DNA of 64,000 bases, from assembly GCF_016775705.1 (NCBI RefSeq), contig NZ_CP068760.1, positions 3,596,001-3,660,000 on the forward strand, in the 5' to 3' direction. The stretch is from Chryseobacterium cucumeris. GTDB lineage: Bacteria; Bacteroidota; Bacteroidia; Flavobacteriales; Weeksellaceae. Below, piece by piece: positions 9,010 to 16,685 of this stretch. The notes under the pieces are model-generated. The model was not told the DNA's origin. It saw nothing but the letters and a program-made list of their open reading frames with translations, and made no database searches. Every line of letters starts with the position of its first letter. Positions within the stretch are counted from its first letter, which is position 1. The position numbers and the translations under genes were made by a program.

Positions 9010-9807
9010 ATGAAAAATATATTCCTGTTTATTGCTTTAACACTCGGTTTCACCTGCTCTTCCCAACATAAAAACAAAGGTATTGTAAAGCTTCGACAGC
9101 CATCAGCTGAAACTAAAAGAAGCTCATTCGAAACCTACATCGATAATGAAGATTATTTCATAAAAACCTTTGATGTCAACAAGGATGGCATCTCTGACAA
9201 AATTGTAAGTAACAAACCTTATCAAGGAGAAAATTTATTTATCTTTTTGGGGAATAAGCAAGGTAAATATACATTAGCACTGGAAACAAGAAACTTCTCT
9301 GAGGATGGAGGTAATGTTATCAATGATATCCTTCCAATATCGGGAAATAAAGGGTTCTCTATAAAAACATCCTTCCCTGACCGCGGATATTATGAAAAAG
9401 AATATCATATTATCCTGGATAATAACACCTGGCTTCTTAAAAATATTATCTATAAAACAATGTCAGATATTTCACAGGATGCAGTAAAATATATTTGTGA
9501 TGTTCCCCAAGATATTGATATCCAGAAATCCGGATGGACTGATAAAATAATACCCATTCCTGAAGAAAATGTAAGAGCGAAAAAATGTAGAGTAGAGAAA
9601 AGTCAAAACAAAACAGCCTTTTACATTCAGGATAGTGATGGTTTTACCAACCTAAGAAAGGAGAAAAACTCTTCTTCCCAAATCCTGCAAAAGATCAACA
9701 CAGGTGAACAAGTTGAAGTTTTAGACCAAAACGGAGATTGGTGGTTAGTGGTTTCTAAAGAAGGTAAAAAGGGATATGTTCATAAAAGCAGGATAAAATC
9801 TGAATAA
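9010..9807 (+). CDS. Lipoprotein with C-terminal bacterial SH3 domain
   Basis: 265 residues. The signal peptide ends LGFTC, giving a lipid-anchored protein. Residues ~50-170 contain an Asp-rich turn (DVNKDGISD) like a calcium or FG-GAP-type loop within a beta domain. The last ~60 residues (from about 205) form an SH3b domain: FTNLRKEKNSSSQILQKI ... GEQVEVL ... GDWWLV ... GYVHKSRI. SH3b domains often bind peptidoglycan peptides, which fits a cell next to a peptidoglycan-cleaving toxin. The frame is open upstream to 8944 without a start (see findings). Domain is seen; immunity role is inferred. Confidence 0.65.
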   Translation: MKNIFLFIALTLGFTCSSQHKNKGIVKLRQPSAETKRSSFETYIDNEDYFIKTFDVNKDGISDKIVSNKPYQGENLFIFLGNKQGKYTLALETRNFSEDGGNVINDILPISGNKGFSIKTSFPDRGYYEKEYHIILDNNTWLLKNIIYKTMSDISQDAVKYICDVPQDIDIQKSGWTDKIIPIPEENVRAKKCRVEKSQNKTAFYIQDSDGFTNLRKEKNSSSQILQKINTGEQVEVLDQNGDWWLVVSKEGKKGYVHKSRIKSE

Positions 9808-9820
9808 ATAACTTAATCAA

Positions 9821-10384
9821 ATGATGAAACTCTTTTCAATTCTATTGTTAACAATATTCTTTTCATGTAATCTTAAACAGGAGAATTCAAATAAACTTGG
9901 AAATTTTCCTATTGATTTTAAACATGAACAATTAAACTGTACTGGTGAAAAATACGACTCCAATCAATGTTCTGATAGAGACAATAATTTATCAATTTCT
10001 TTTAATAGAAATGCAATCCTATTTACCAGTAATAATAAAAATTACATTGATAAATCAAATAGTTCAAGTGATCTAGGATATGAAACTTTCTTATTTAAAA
10101 ACAATGATGAAAAAGTAATTTTAATAGACAATTTTTTAGAAAATGGTCACCTATTTCTTATTTATTATGTTAACAATAACAGTATAAAATTCTTAGGAAA
10201 GAAAGAAATTACAAACACTACAGATCAAAATCCAAATTATAGTTTTAGAATGGAAAAAAGGGATACTATAATAGATATATTTTTAAATCCAAAACTTAAA
10301 AATATATCATTTGATATAAAAAGGGCAATTGATCTTAATATTAATGAAATTAAAAAAATTACAGATCCTAAAAAACATCATTAA
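9821..10384 (+). CDS. Lipoprotein of unknown function (end of immunity-like array)
   Basis: 187 residues with a lipoprotein signal peptide (MMKLFSILLLTIFFSC, Cys 16). The mature chain is Asn/Lys/Ile-rich with two closely spaced cysteines near the start (CTGEKYDSNQC) and no known domain. It starts 13 bases after the SH3b gene and is the last gene before the tyrA leader. Codon usage is AT-extreme like the rest of 4.9-10.4 kb and unlike tyrA downstream, consistent with acquired or fast-changing cargo. Confidence 0.6.
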   Translation: MMKLFSILLLTIFFSCNLKQENSNKLGNFPIDFKHEQLNCTGEKYDSNQCSDRDNNLSISFNRNAILFTSNNKNYIDKSNSSSDLGYETFLFKNNDEKVILIDNFLENGHLFLIYYVNNNSIKFLGKKEITNTTDQNPNYSFRMEKRDTIIDIFLNPKLKNISFDIKRAIDLNINEIKKITDPKKHH

Positions 10385-10451
10385 AAAGCCAACTCATCCC
10401 ATTTCTATACAATTTAGAAAAGAAAATTTCGTCTCATTAAAAAAATATTTA

Positions 10452-10571
10452 TACCTTTGCTCTGTGATTTTTAACAACGGAACATATTATTATAGAATTT
10501 TTACCTCAGCTCTGGGATAGGGATTCTTATGAATATAATTTAAAACCTCGTCCTAGGGACGAGGTTTTTTT
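10452..10571 (+). promoter_or_regulatory. tyrA leader: promoter, Tyr leader ORF and attenuator terminator
   Basis: A consensus promoter element TACCTTTG (10452-10459) is followed by an 18-codon ORF with three Tyr codons and then a strong terminator: AAAACCTCGTCC (10542-10553), loop TAG, GGACGAGGTTTT (10557-10568) and a T run, 20 bases before tyrA. A competing pairing is available: ACCTCAGCTC (10503-10512, in the leader ORF) with GGGACGAGGT (10556-10565), 8 of 10 positions paired including one G-U. This is the layout of ribosome-stalling attenuation responding to charged tRNA-Tyr. Confidence 0.7.
10464..10520 (+). CDS. tyrA leader peptide with Tyr-Tyr-Tyr
   Basis: GTG-started 18-residue ORF reading MIFNNGTYYYRIFTSALG, stop TAG. 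Tyr codons 8-10 are TAT TAT TAT (10485-10493), and two Phe codons flank them. The GTG lies 4 bases after the -7 element, so the message would be leaderless or nearly so. Expected role: stalling at Tyr codons when tRNA-Tyr is uncharged leaves the antiterminator segment free; reading through to the stop covers it and allows termination. No other function is expected of the peptide. Confidence 0.6.
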   Translation: MIFNNGTYYYRIFTSALG

Positions 10572-10591
10572 ATTTTAAAAAATGTAAAAAG

Positions 10592-11434
10592 ATGAAAATA
10601 AGTATTATTGGAGTGGGATTAATCGGAGGTTCGATGGCTTTGAAATTAAGAGAGAAAAACCTGGCCAGCTTCATCTACGGAGTCGATAACAATACACAGC
10701 ATATCAGTGACGCACTGGAACTTAAAATCATTGATGCAGGAGTAGATCTTGAACATGGAATAAAAAATTCGGATCTGATTATTCTTGCTATTCCTGTAGA
10801 TGCTGCACGAAAACTATTGCCTTCTGTTCTGGATCTTGTGTCTGACCAGCAGACGGTAATGGATGCAGGTTCCACCAAAGCAGGCATTGTACATGCGGTA
10901 AAAAACCACCCGAAACGGTCAAGATTTGTGGCATTCCACCCGATGTGGGGAACGGAAAACAATGGTCCGAAATCCGCTATTGCAGAGAGTTTCTCGGGAA
11001 AAGCTGGTGTCATCTGCAACAAAGAAGAATCGGCAGACGATGCTCTGGCTACCGTTGAAAAAGTAGTCAATGCTCTCGGTATGCACATGATTTATATGAA
11101 TGCAGAAGATCATGATGTTCATACCGCTTATATTTCCCATATCTCCCATATTACATCTTACGCCCTTGCCAATACCGTATTGGAAAAAGAACGTGAAGAA
11201 GAAACGATTTTCCAGCTTGCCAGTTCCGGTTTTTCAAGTACCGTTCGTCTTGCCAAGTCGCATCCGGAAATGTGGGTTCCTATCTTTAAACAAAACAAAG
11301 AAAATGTACTGGACGTTTTGAACGAACATATTACTCAGCTCAGAAAATTCAAATCTGCGCTTGAAAAAGAAAACTATGAATATCTGGAAGAATTGATTTC
11401 CAACGCCAACAGAATCAGAGGAATTTTAAGATAA
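10592..11434 (+). CDS. tyrA: Prephenate dehydrogenase
   Basis: 280 residues, the usual length for a monofunctional TyrA. It oxidatively decarboxylates prephenate to 4-hydroxyphenylpyruvate with NAD(P)+, the committed step to tyrosine, in the cytosol. The N-terminal Rossmann motif is IIGVGLIGGSMA (residues 4-15); AFHPMWGTENNGP carries the family's catalytic His region, and DHDVHTAYISHISH is the dimer-domain helix. No ACT domain is attached, so control may rest on the upstream attenuator rather than allostery. Start ATG at 10592 lies 20 bases after the leader terminator. Confidence 0.93.
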   Translation: MKISIIGVGLIGGSMALKLREKNLASFIYGVDNNTQHISDALELKIIDAGVDLEHGIKNSDLIILAIPVDAARKLLPSVLDLVSDQQTVMDAGSTKAGIVHAVKNHPKRSRFVAFHPMWGTENNGPKSAIAESFSGKAGVICNKEESADDALATVEKVVNALGMHMIYMNAEDHDVHTAYISHISHITSYALANTVLEKEREEETIFQLASSGFSSTVRLAKSHPEMWVPIFKQNKENVLDVLNEHITQLRKFKSALEKENYEYLEELISNANRIRGILR

Positions 11435-11485
11435 AAATTCTTATACGATACTAAAAGCCCGACGGTTTTTACTTTTATTTTATTA

Positions 11486-11520
11486 AGAAACCCTTAGTCA
11501 TAGTGGCTAAGGGTTTTATA
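11486..11520. terminator. Bidirectional terminator between tyrA and sdaA
   Basis: AAACCCTTAG (11488-11497) and CTAAGGGTTT (11507-11516) form a 10-bp stem with a 9-base loop, with T-rich flanks on both strands. It lies between convergent tyrA and sdaA. Confidence 0.75.
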
Positions 11521-11542
11521 TTTTGAAATAAAATGATTTCTA

Positions 11543-12961
11543 TTAACACTCCGGAACGTTAACGGCAATGGCAAGTCCGCCTTCGGAAGTTTCTTTAAAA
11601 CGGTCACTCATAGACTGAGCTGTTTCCCACATGGTCAGAATCACCTCATCCAATGTTACTTTTGCCTTGGTGGGATCACTTTCCAGTGCAATATTGGCTG
11701 CAGTAATGGCTTTCATCGCGCCCATCGTATTCCTTTCAATACATGGAATCTGTACCAGCCCTTTAATTGGATCGCAGGTTAATCCAAGGTGATGTTCCAT
11801 CGCAATTTCTGCCGCCATCAATACCTGTCCTACACTTCCTCCTAAGATTTCTGTAAGTCCGGCTGCTGCCATTGCAGAAGATACTCCGATTTCCGCCTGA
11901 CATCCTCCCATCGCTGCAGAAATGGTTGCATTTTTCTTGAATAAGGTCCCGATTTCTCCCGCTACAAGCAAGAATCTTATAATATCCTCCTCACTCGTAA
12001 ATGGGGTAAATGCCTGAGAATACATCAATACCGCCGGAATAACTCCACTTGCCCCATTGGTAGGTGCGGTAATAATTCTTCCGAAGCTTGCATTCTCTTC
12101 ATTCACAGCCAGTGCAAAACAGGCAATCCACTTGTTGATATTAGTAAAGTTCTCTTCAGCATCTACTACCTGCTGGAACCATTCGTCTTTGTTTTTATAG
12201 ATTTTATCTCCCAGCAGCTTTCTGTTGATCCCTGCGGCTCTTCTGGAAACATTCAGTCCGCCAGGAAGAACTCCTTCCTTATTGACACCTTTGTAGATAC
12301 ATTCTTTGATCTGCTGCCAGATATAAAGTGCTTCCTGCCTCGTTTCATCCTGGGTTCTCCAGCTTTCTTCATTCATGAAAATCAAATCTGACATTTTATC
12401 AAATCCCAGCTTTTCACAGTATTTTGCAATATCTGAAGCTTTATGACACGGATACAGTGTTCGTATACACTGCTTCTGAATAGAGTTTTTTTCCTGACTG
12501 GCAATGAACCCTCCTCCTACAGAATAAAAATCCTGCACAAGTTCAGTTCCGTCTTCGAAAACAGCTCTGAAGATCATTCCGTTCGGATGAAAATCAAGGC
12601 TCTTTTTCATGTTTAAAACCAGATGATGTCCGTAGATGAACGGAATTACCTTTTCACCACCAAGGTTAATGGTTTGAGTACTCTTGATATAATCTATCTT
12701 TTCATCAATTTTTGAAGTATTGATCGTTTTAAAATCCTCTCCATTCAACCCAAGCATTCCCGCAATATCAGTTCCGTGCCCGATTCCCGTTTTTGCGAGT
12801 GAGCCAAAGAATTCAAGAAAAACCTCTTTAACTTCTTCTATTGATCTTTCTCTTTTTATAATCCTGATAAATGCTGCTGCTGCGTTCCAGGGTCCCATCG
12901 TGTGTGAACTGGACGGACCTATTCCTACTTTAATAATTTCAAAAACCGATATTGATTCCAT
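11543..12961 (-). CDS. sdaA: L-serine ammonia-lyase (iron-sulfur, single-chain)
   Basis: 472 residues, the normal length for the fused alpha/beta form. It deaminates L-serine to pyruvate and ammonia using a [4Fe-4S] cluster. Seen motifs: SSHTMGPW near the N-terminus (beta domain), TNGASGVIPAVL, MGGCQAEIGVSSAMAA and LTCDPIKGLVQIPCIERN, whose cysteines match the family's cluster ligands. A promoter element TATCTTTG (minus, 12988-12995) lies 27 bases upstream. The next gene upstream on the same strand is an ammonium transporter, a sensible metabolic neighbour, but separate promoters are likely. Confidence 0.93.
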   Translation of the reverse strand: MESISVFEIIKVGIGPSSSHTMGPWNAAAAFIRIIKRERSIEEVKEVFLEFFGSLAKTGIGHGTDIAGMLGLNGEDFKTINTSKIDEKIDYIKSTQTINLGGEKVIPFIYGHHLVLNMKKSLDFHPNGMIFRAVFEDGTELVQDFYSVGGGFIASQEKNSIQKQCIRTLYPCHKASDIAKYCEKLGFDKMSDLIFMNEESWRTQDETRQEALYIWQQIKECIYKGVNKEGVLPGGLNVSRRAAGINRKLLGDKIYKNKDEWFQQVVDAEENFTNINKWIACFALAVNEENASFGRIITAPTNGASGVIPAVLMYSQAFTPFTSEEDIIRFLLVAGEIGTLFKKNATISAAMGGCQAEIGVSSAMAAAGLTEILGGSVGQVLMAAEIAMEHHLGLTCDPIKGLVQIPCIERNTMGAMKAITAANIALESDPTKAKVTLDEVILTMWETAQSMSDRFKETSEGGLAIAVNVPEC

Positions 12962-12987
12962 AAATGATTCGTCATTTTCCTCAGAAA

Positions 12988-12995
12988 CAAAGATA
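12988..12995 (-). promoter_or_regulatory. -7 element for sdaA
   Basis: TATCTTTG on the minus strand fits the Bacteroidota TAnnTTTG consensus exactly and lies 27 bases before the sdaA ATG. Confidence 0.55.
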
Positions 12996-13061
12996 CATGA
13001 TAAATCCTGAAATATACATTCAAATTTTTAATGATATCAACATATCATCACAATATAAAAG

Positions 13062-14405
13062 CTATTGCAGGCATTCTTCATGCTGCGAAAGATCAAGCCC
13101 TTTATTTTCAGACTCTTCAGAAACTCTTAAGGTGATCATGGAATCTGTAAGTTTATATAAAATTAATGAACCTAAAAAAGTAAAAACAGAAACCAAAACA
13201 AGGGCTGCCATATGATGAAGAAAAACATCAATTCCACCATGAAGCAGACTTGCTTTTTCACCATGAGCAAAAATGGCGGTAAGAATCATTCCCATAATCC
13301 CTCCTACTCCATGGCAGGCAAAAACATCGAGGGTATCATCTACTTTCTTTAAAACCTTCCAGTTCACCATCAGATTGGACACGATTGCTGTGATAAATCC
13401 GATAAAAAGGCTTTCCTGAATGCTTACAAAACCACATCCGGGAGTTATTGCCACCAATCCTACTACAGCTCCAATACAGGCTCCTAAAGCCGATACACTT
13501 CTCCCATTGATTCTGTCAAAAAAGATCCAGGTCATCATCGCCGAAGCAGAAGCAATGGTAGTTGTTCCAAAAGCGGTAGCCGCAGATGCAGAAGCACTCA
13601 AAGCAGATCCGGCATTAAATCCGAACCATCCGAACCACAGCATTCCTGTTCCCAGAAGCACATACGGAATATTGGACGGCTCATGATGAGGATTCTTCCT
13701 GTTTCCTACCACCAAAGCTCCGGCAAGTGCAGCAAAACCAGCACTCATATGCACAACAGTTCCTCCTGCAAAGTCTTTTACCCCGAAATATTTGTTTAAA
13801 AGCCCCTCAGGATGCCACACCATATGACAAAGCGGCGTATAAATAAATATACTGAAAAAAACAATGAATAATAAATACGATATAAAACGAACCCTTTCCG
13901 CAAAAGATCCGGTAATAATAGCCGGAGTAATAACGGCAAATTTCATCTGAAACAAGGCAAAAAGAATAAAAGGAATTGTGGGAGCCATCAGTTTATGAGG
14001 CAGATTTCCTACCCCGCTAAAAAATGGATAACTGAGTGGATTTCCAATGATCCCGTAATGCTTTCCGGCAATTGTAATCCCAATAGATTCGCCGAAGGAC
14101 AGAGAAAAGCCTACGACTACCCAAACCATGGAGATAACGCCTAAGGCAATAAAACTCTGCAGCATGGTAGAAATTACATTTTTCCTTCCGACCATTCCTC
14201 CGTAAAAAAAGGAAAGCCCTGGCGTCATGAGCAAAACAAGTCCTGCCGCGGCCAGAATCCAGGCAACATCAGCGCCGACAATCTTATCTTCACTTAAAAA
14301 TTCCCTTGTATCAGGAATATCGGCGGCCGGATTCCAGAATAAGCCACCAATGGCAACGATTGCTATAACAGAGAATGAAACGATCCATTTTAATCCTACT
14401 TTCAT
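13062..14405 (-). CDS. amt: Ammonium transporter
   Basis: 447 residues from the ATG at 14405; an upstream TTG at 14429 would add eight residues without a purpose. Amt/Rh-family channel moving ammonium across the inner membrane. About 11-12 membrane segments; family signatures seen include VLLMTPGLSFFYGGMVGRKN, DFAGGTVVHMSAGFAALAGA and ACHGVGGIMGM, which carry the conserved pore His residues. The N-terminus has an extra hydrophobic segment (a signal-like helix) before the mature channel. No glnB/glnK partner is adjacent, unlike many bacteria. Located 101 bases upstream of sdaA. Confidence 0.93.
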   Translation of the reverse strand: MKVGLKWIVSFSVIAIVAIGGLFWNPAADIPDTREFLSEDKIVGADVAWILAAAGLVLLMTPGLSFFYGGMVGRKNVISTMLQSFIALGVISMVWVVVGFSLSFGESIGITIAGKHYGIIGNPLSYPFFSGVGNLPHKLMAPTIPFILFALFQMKFAVITPAIITGSFAERVRFISYLLFIVFFSIFIYTPLCHMVWHPEGLLNKYFGVKDFAGGTVVHMSAGFAALAGALVVGNRKNPHHEPSNIPYVLLGTGMLWFGWFGFNAGSALSASASAATAFGTTTIASASAMMTWIFFDRINGRSVSALGACIGAVVGLVAITPGCGFVSIQESLFIGFITAIVSNLMVNWKVLKKVDDTLDVFACHGVGGIMGMILTAIFAHGEKASLLHGGIDVFLHHMAALVLVSVFTFLGSLILYKLTDSMITLRVSEESENKGLDLSQHEECLQ

Positions 14406-14489
14406 AAAATTTATATTTAACCCTATCAAATTTAAATATAAATTCCATAAAAACTACACTTTTAAACCAAACACCCCTAAAAAAATTAT

Positions 14490-15155
14490 TTAATCCGTGA
14501 CTTTTTCAGTTTTTTCAGAAAAAATCTCTGCCAGTATTTTGGAAACTTCTTTGGATTTAGTGGCCGGAAAAAGATGTGTTCCTCCTTTCACCACATAATT
14601 CGGATTGGAATAGCGGATGGGAAAAACAATGTCTTTATCACCTAATATCTGAATGACATTGGGATTCTCTTCAAATTTCCATTCCGAAACTTTTTCTACG
14701 GACCATTTGAGGTAATAAGGGTCTCTTACTTTAAAATATTGAAGGAGTTTCGGGTTTTTAGGATCAAAAAGCTTTCGGACAACGGCATATACATTGGCTG
14801 CTTTGTCGTTGAACAAACCTACAGGAAGTATTCTTGGAATTTTTGTAATCTCACCTGTCCTGATGAATCTGGATTTTTCCCTGTCCGATTTTATACTTCC
14901 CAGGATCACCACTTTTTCTGCAGGTTTCAATTGATTGATCTCCTGCACAATAATTCCTCCGAAAGAATACCCCAACAGACAGAAAGGCTCGGAATCATCT
15001 ACTTTCTCTGCCATTCTTTTGACATAGGCATCGAAAGGCTCATTTTTTTCGGGAATAAGCCAGTCTATAAAAATCAATTCACAGTGTTTGGGAAACTCTA
15101 TTCTTTCAAGAACCTTGAAGTCTGCTCCCAGACCGCTTACGATATAAATTTTCAT
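14490..15155 (-). CDS. Alpha/beta-hydrolase family protein
   Basis: 221 residues. The nucleophile elbow is GYSFGG (Ser about residue 65), with GLGAD near the N-terminus as the likely oxyanion loop, an Asp in LGDKDIVFP (about 173) and His in GGTHLFP (about 195), giving a full Ser-Asp-His set. No signal peptide, so cytosolic. The substrate is unknown; the small size and lack of lid suggest a minimal esterase- or thioesterase-type enzyme. It ends 84 bases upstream of the amt start on the same strand. Confidence 0.8.
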   Translation of the reverse strand: MKIYIVSGLGADFKVLERIEFPKHCELIFIDWLIPEKNEPFDAYVKRMAEKVDDSEPFCLLGYSFGGIIVQEINQLKPAEKVVILGSIKSDREKSRFIRTGEITKIPRILPVGLFNDKAANVYAVVRKLFDPKNPKLLQYFKVRDPYYLKWSVEKVSEWKFEENPNVIQILGDKDIVFPIRYSNPNYVVKGGTHLFPATKSKEVSKILAEIFSEKTEKVTD

Positions 15156-15221
15156 ACCACTAATTTATAAAAAATACAGAAACAAGAGAAGTGCGGGATC
15201 AGATCTTTATATAAGGAAAAT

Positions 15222-15247
15222 AAAAAAAGCAGTCCTCACGAACTGCT
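15222..15247 (-). terminator. Terminator of the second yceI gene
   Basis: AGCAGT (15229-15234) pairs with ACTGCT (15242-15247); on the minus strand the hairpin is followed by seven Ts. Confidence 0.7.
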
Positions 15248-15270
15248 CTTCTGTATCAATAGAATATATT

Positions 15271-15897
15271 TTACTTTTTCTTTTTCGGAACTCTATTCTC
15301 GTTATCCAGCATTTCTGTGGAAACTTTGAACTGAATATCCATTTCGTTTTTAATGAAATAATCTTTCAATGAAGACTGATAAAATACTTTAAAGTCTCTT
15401 CTGTTCAGGGAGAACTTCGCAGATTCAATAGAAGTTGTGAACTGGGTAACGTATACATTCGCTGGGAAAGAAATTGTTTTTCTTACTCCTTTAAGGGTAA
15501 GATCACCGTATACTGTAGAATTGTATTCACTGTTTGCTAAAGGAATAATTTTAGTCAAATGGAATTTTGCAATAGGGAATTTTTTTACTTCAAAGAAGTT
15601 TGAGCTTTTCAGATCATTAGTAAGCTTGATCTGATCTTCATCAGAAACATCTCCCGCCATCATACTTCTCATATCGATAATAAACTCTCCATCTACCAGG
15701 ACAGTATGGTCAAAGTTAAATTTTCCACTTTTCAGCTTTACTGTTCCTGAGTGGGAAGTTTCTTCAGTTTTTACCACTTTATACCCCCACCATCTGATCT
15801 CTGATGAAGTCACTTTTGACACTTTATCAAATTTCTTCTGGGCAGAAACAAATGACATGCTTGCGCACACCATAGCAAACAATAGTAATCTTTTCAT
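15271..15897 (-). CDS. YceI-family periplasmic protein (copy 2)
   Basis: 208 residues with a signal peptide (cleaved after VSAQ, about residue 19). YceI proteins are lipocalin-like barrels that bind isoprenoid lipids. Seen: RWWGYKVVKTEETSHSGTVKLKSG, DLTLKGVRKTISFPA and the C-terminal FKVFYQSSLKDYFI strand. The tail ends PKKKK, longer than in its neighbour. It is a diverged tandem paralogue of 15976-16542, sharing the WWGYKV and SSHxGTVK segments. An own promoter element TATTTTTG (15919-15926, minus) sits just after the neighbour's terminator, so the pair is not strictly one operon. Confidence 0.88.
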   Translation of the reverse strand: MKRLLLFAMVCASMSFVSAQKKFDKVSKVTSSEIRWWGYKVVKTEETSHSGTVKLKSGKFNFDHTVLVDGEFIIDMRSMMAGDVSDEDQIKLTNDLKSSNFFEVKKFPIAKFHLTKIIPLANSEYNSTVYGDLTLKGVRKTISFPANVYVTQFTTSIESAKFSLNRRDFKVFYQSSLKDYFIKNEMDIQFKVSTEMLDNENRVPKKKK

Positions 15898-15918
15898 TCT
15901 TTTTTATTTACAATTCAA

Positions 15919-15926
15919 CAAAAATA
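15919..15926 (-). promoter_or_regulatory. -7 element for yceI copy 2
   Basis: TATTTTTG on the minus strand, exact TAnnTTTG match, 22 bases before the ATG and directly abutting the T run of the preceding terminator. Confidence 0.45.
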
Positions 15927-15929
15927 AAA

Positions 15930-15955
15930 AAAAGTGTAGAACTTCTACACTTTTA
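15930..15955 (-). terminator. Terminator of yceI copy 1
   Basis: AAAAGTGTAG and CTACACTTTT form a 10-bp stem around AACTT; on the minus strand a long T run follows. Confidence 0.75.
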
Positions 15956-15975
15956 ATAATCTTTTTTTGATTAAT

Positions 15976-16542
15976 TTATTGAGCAGTTACCTTTACAAGC
16001 ATATCAATATCATCTTTCACAAAAACGTCCTGCATAGTAGACTTGTAAGCTACATCAAACTTCTGTCTGTCGAAAGAGAATTTGTTGGATACTAAACTTA
16101 CTACTCCTTTGCTGTAAGAAATCTTCGCAGGGAAAGAGATTGGGCTGGTTTTTCCTTTTACAGTAAGGTTTCCTGTTACAAGAGAATTGTAGATTTTATC
16201 ATTGTTTTTCTTTACTCCTGTAATTTTGAAAGTTGCTGTTGGGAATTTTTCAACTTCAAAGAAGTCACCATTCTTAAGATGTCCGTTTAATTTCTGCTGG
16301 TATTCTCCTGTAAGGTCAGTAGAACTGATAGTAGTCATATCCAACACGAAACTTCCGCCTACCAATTGGTTTCCTTTCATTACCATATCTCCGGATTTCA
16401 CTTTTACAGTACCGTCGTGAGAGCTGGCCTCAGATTTTGCTACTTTGTATCCCCACCAGTGTACATCAGATGCTACTACTTTTTTTGACTGTCCGAACGC
16501 TAAACCTCCGGCTAAAACTGCTAATAAAAATATTTTTTTCAT
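15976..16542 (-). CDS. YceI-family periplasmic protein (copy 1)
   Basis: 188 residues, typical YceI length, with a signal peptide (MKKIFLLAVLAGGLAFGQ). The family core is present: DVHWWGYKVAKSEASSHDGT, GSFVLDMTTIS, HLKNGDFFEVEKFPTATFKI and a C-terminal strand VAYKSTMQDVFVKDDI. It should fold as a periplasmic lipid-binding barrel; the exact ligand is unknown. A consensus promoter TACCTTTG is at 16573-16580 (minus). Tandem paralogue of the gene downstream. Confidence 0.9.
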   Translation of the reverse strand: MKKIFLLAVLAGGLAFGQSKKVVASDVHWWGYKVAKSEASSHDGTVKVKSGDMVMKGNQLVGGSFVLDMTTISSTDLTGEYQQKLNGHLKNGDFFEVEKFPTATFKITGVKKNNDKIYNSLVTGNLTVKGKTSPISFPAKISYSKGVVSLVSNKFSFDRQKFDVAYKSTMQDVFVKDDIDMLVKVTAQ

Positions 16543-16572
16543 TGAATAGAGTTGTTTACTTATTTAACAATA

Positions 16573-16580
16573 CAAAGGTA
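16573..16580 (-). promoter_or_regulatory. -7 element for yceI copy 1
   Basis: TACCTTTG on the minus strand, exact TAnnTTTG match, 31 bases before the ATG. Confidence 0.55.
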
Positions 16581-16652
16581 GGCATCTTACTCAATAGATT
16601 TCATTGATGTATATCAATAAAATTTATAATTTTCATGAATAATATCATCTCA

Positions 16653-16678
16653 TAAAAAAACTCCGAATTTCTTCGGAG
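16653..16678 (-). terminator. Terminator of glucokinase gene
   Basis: CTCCGAA and TTCGGAG form a stem with a 4-base loop, followed on the minus strand by seven Ts. Confidence 0.75.
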
Positions 16679-16685
16679 CTTTATT

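Noticed and set aside
10452..10571. Independent small RNA such as 6S RNA
   Set aside because: Promoter and terminator fit an sRNA, but the Tyr-codon ORF and position before tyrA fit an attenuator better.
13420..13686. Long frames antisense to amt, pnp, tyrA and others
   Set aside because: Shadow frames of strong genes with no start context or recognisable product.
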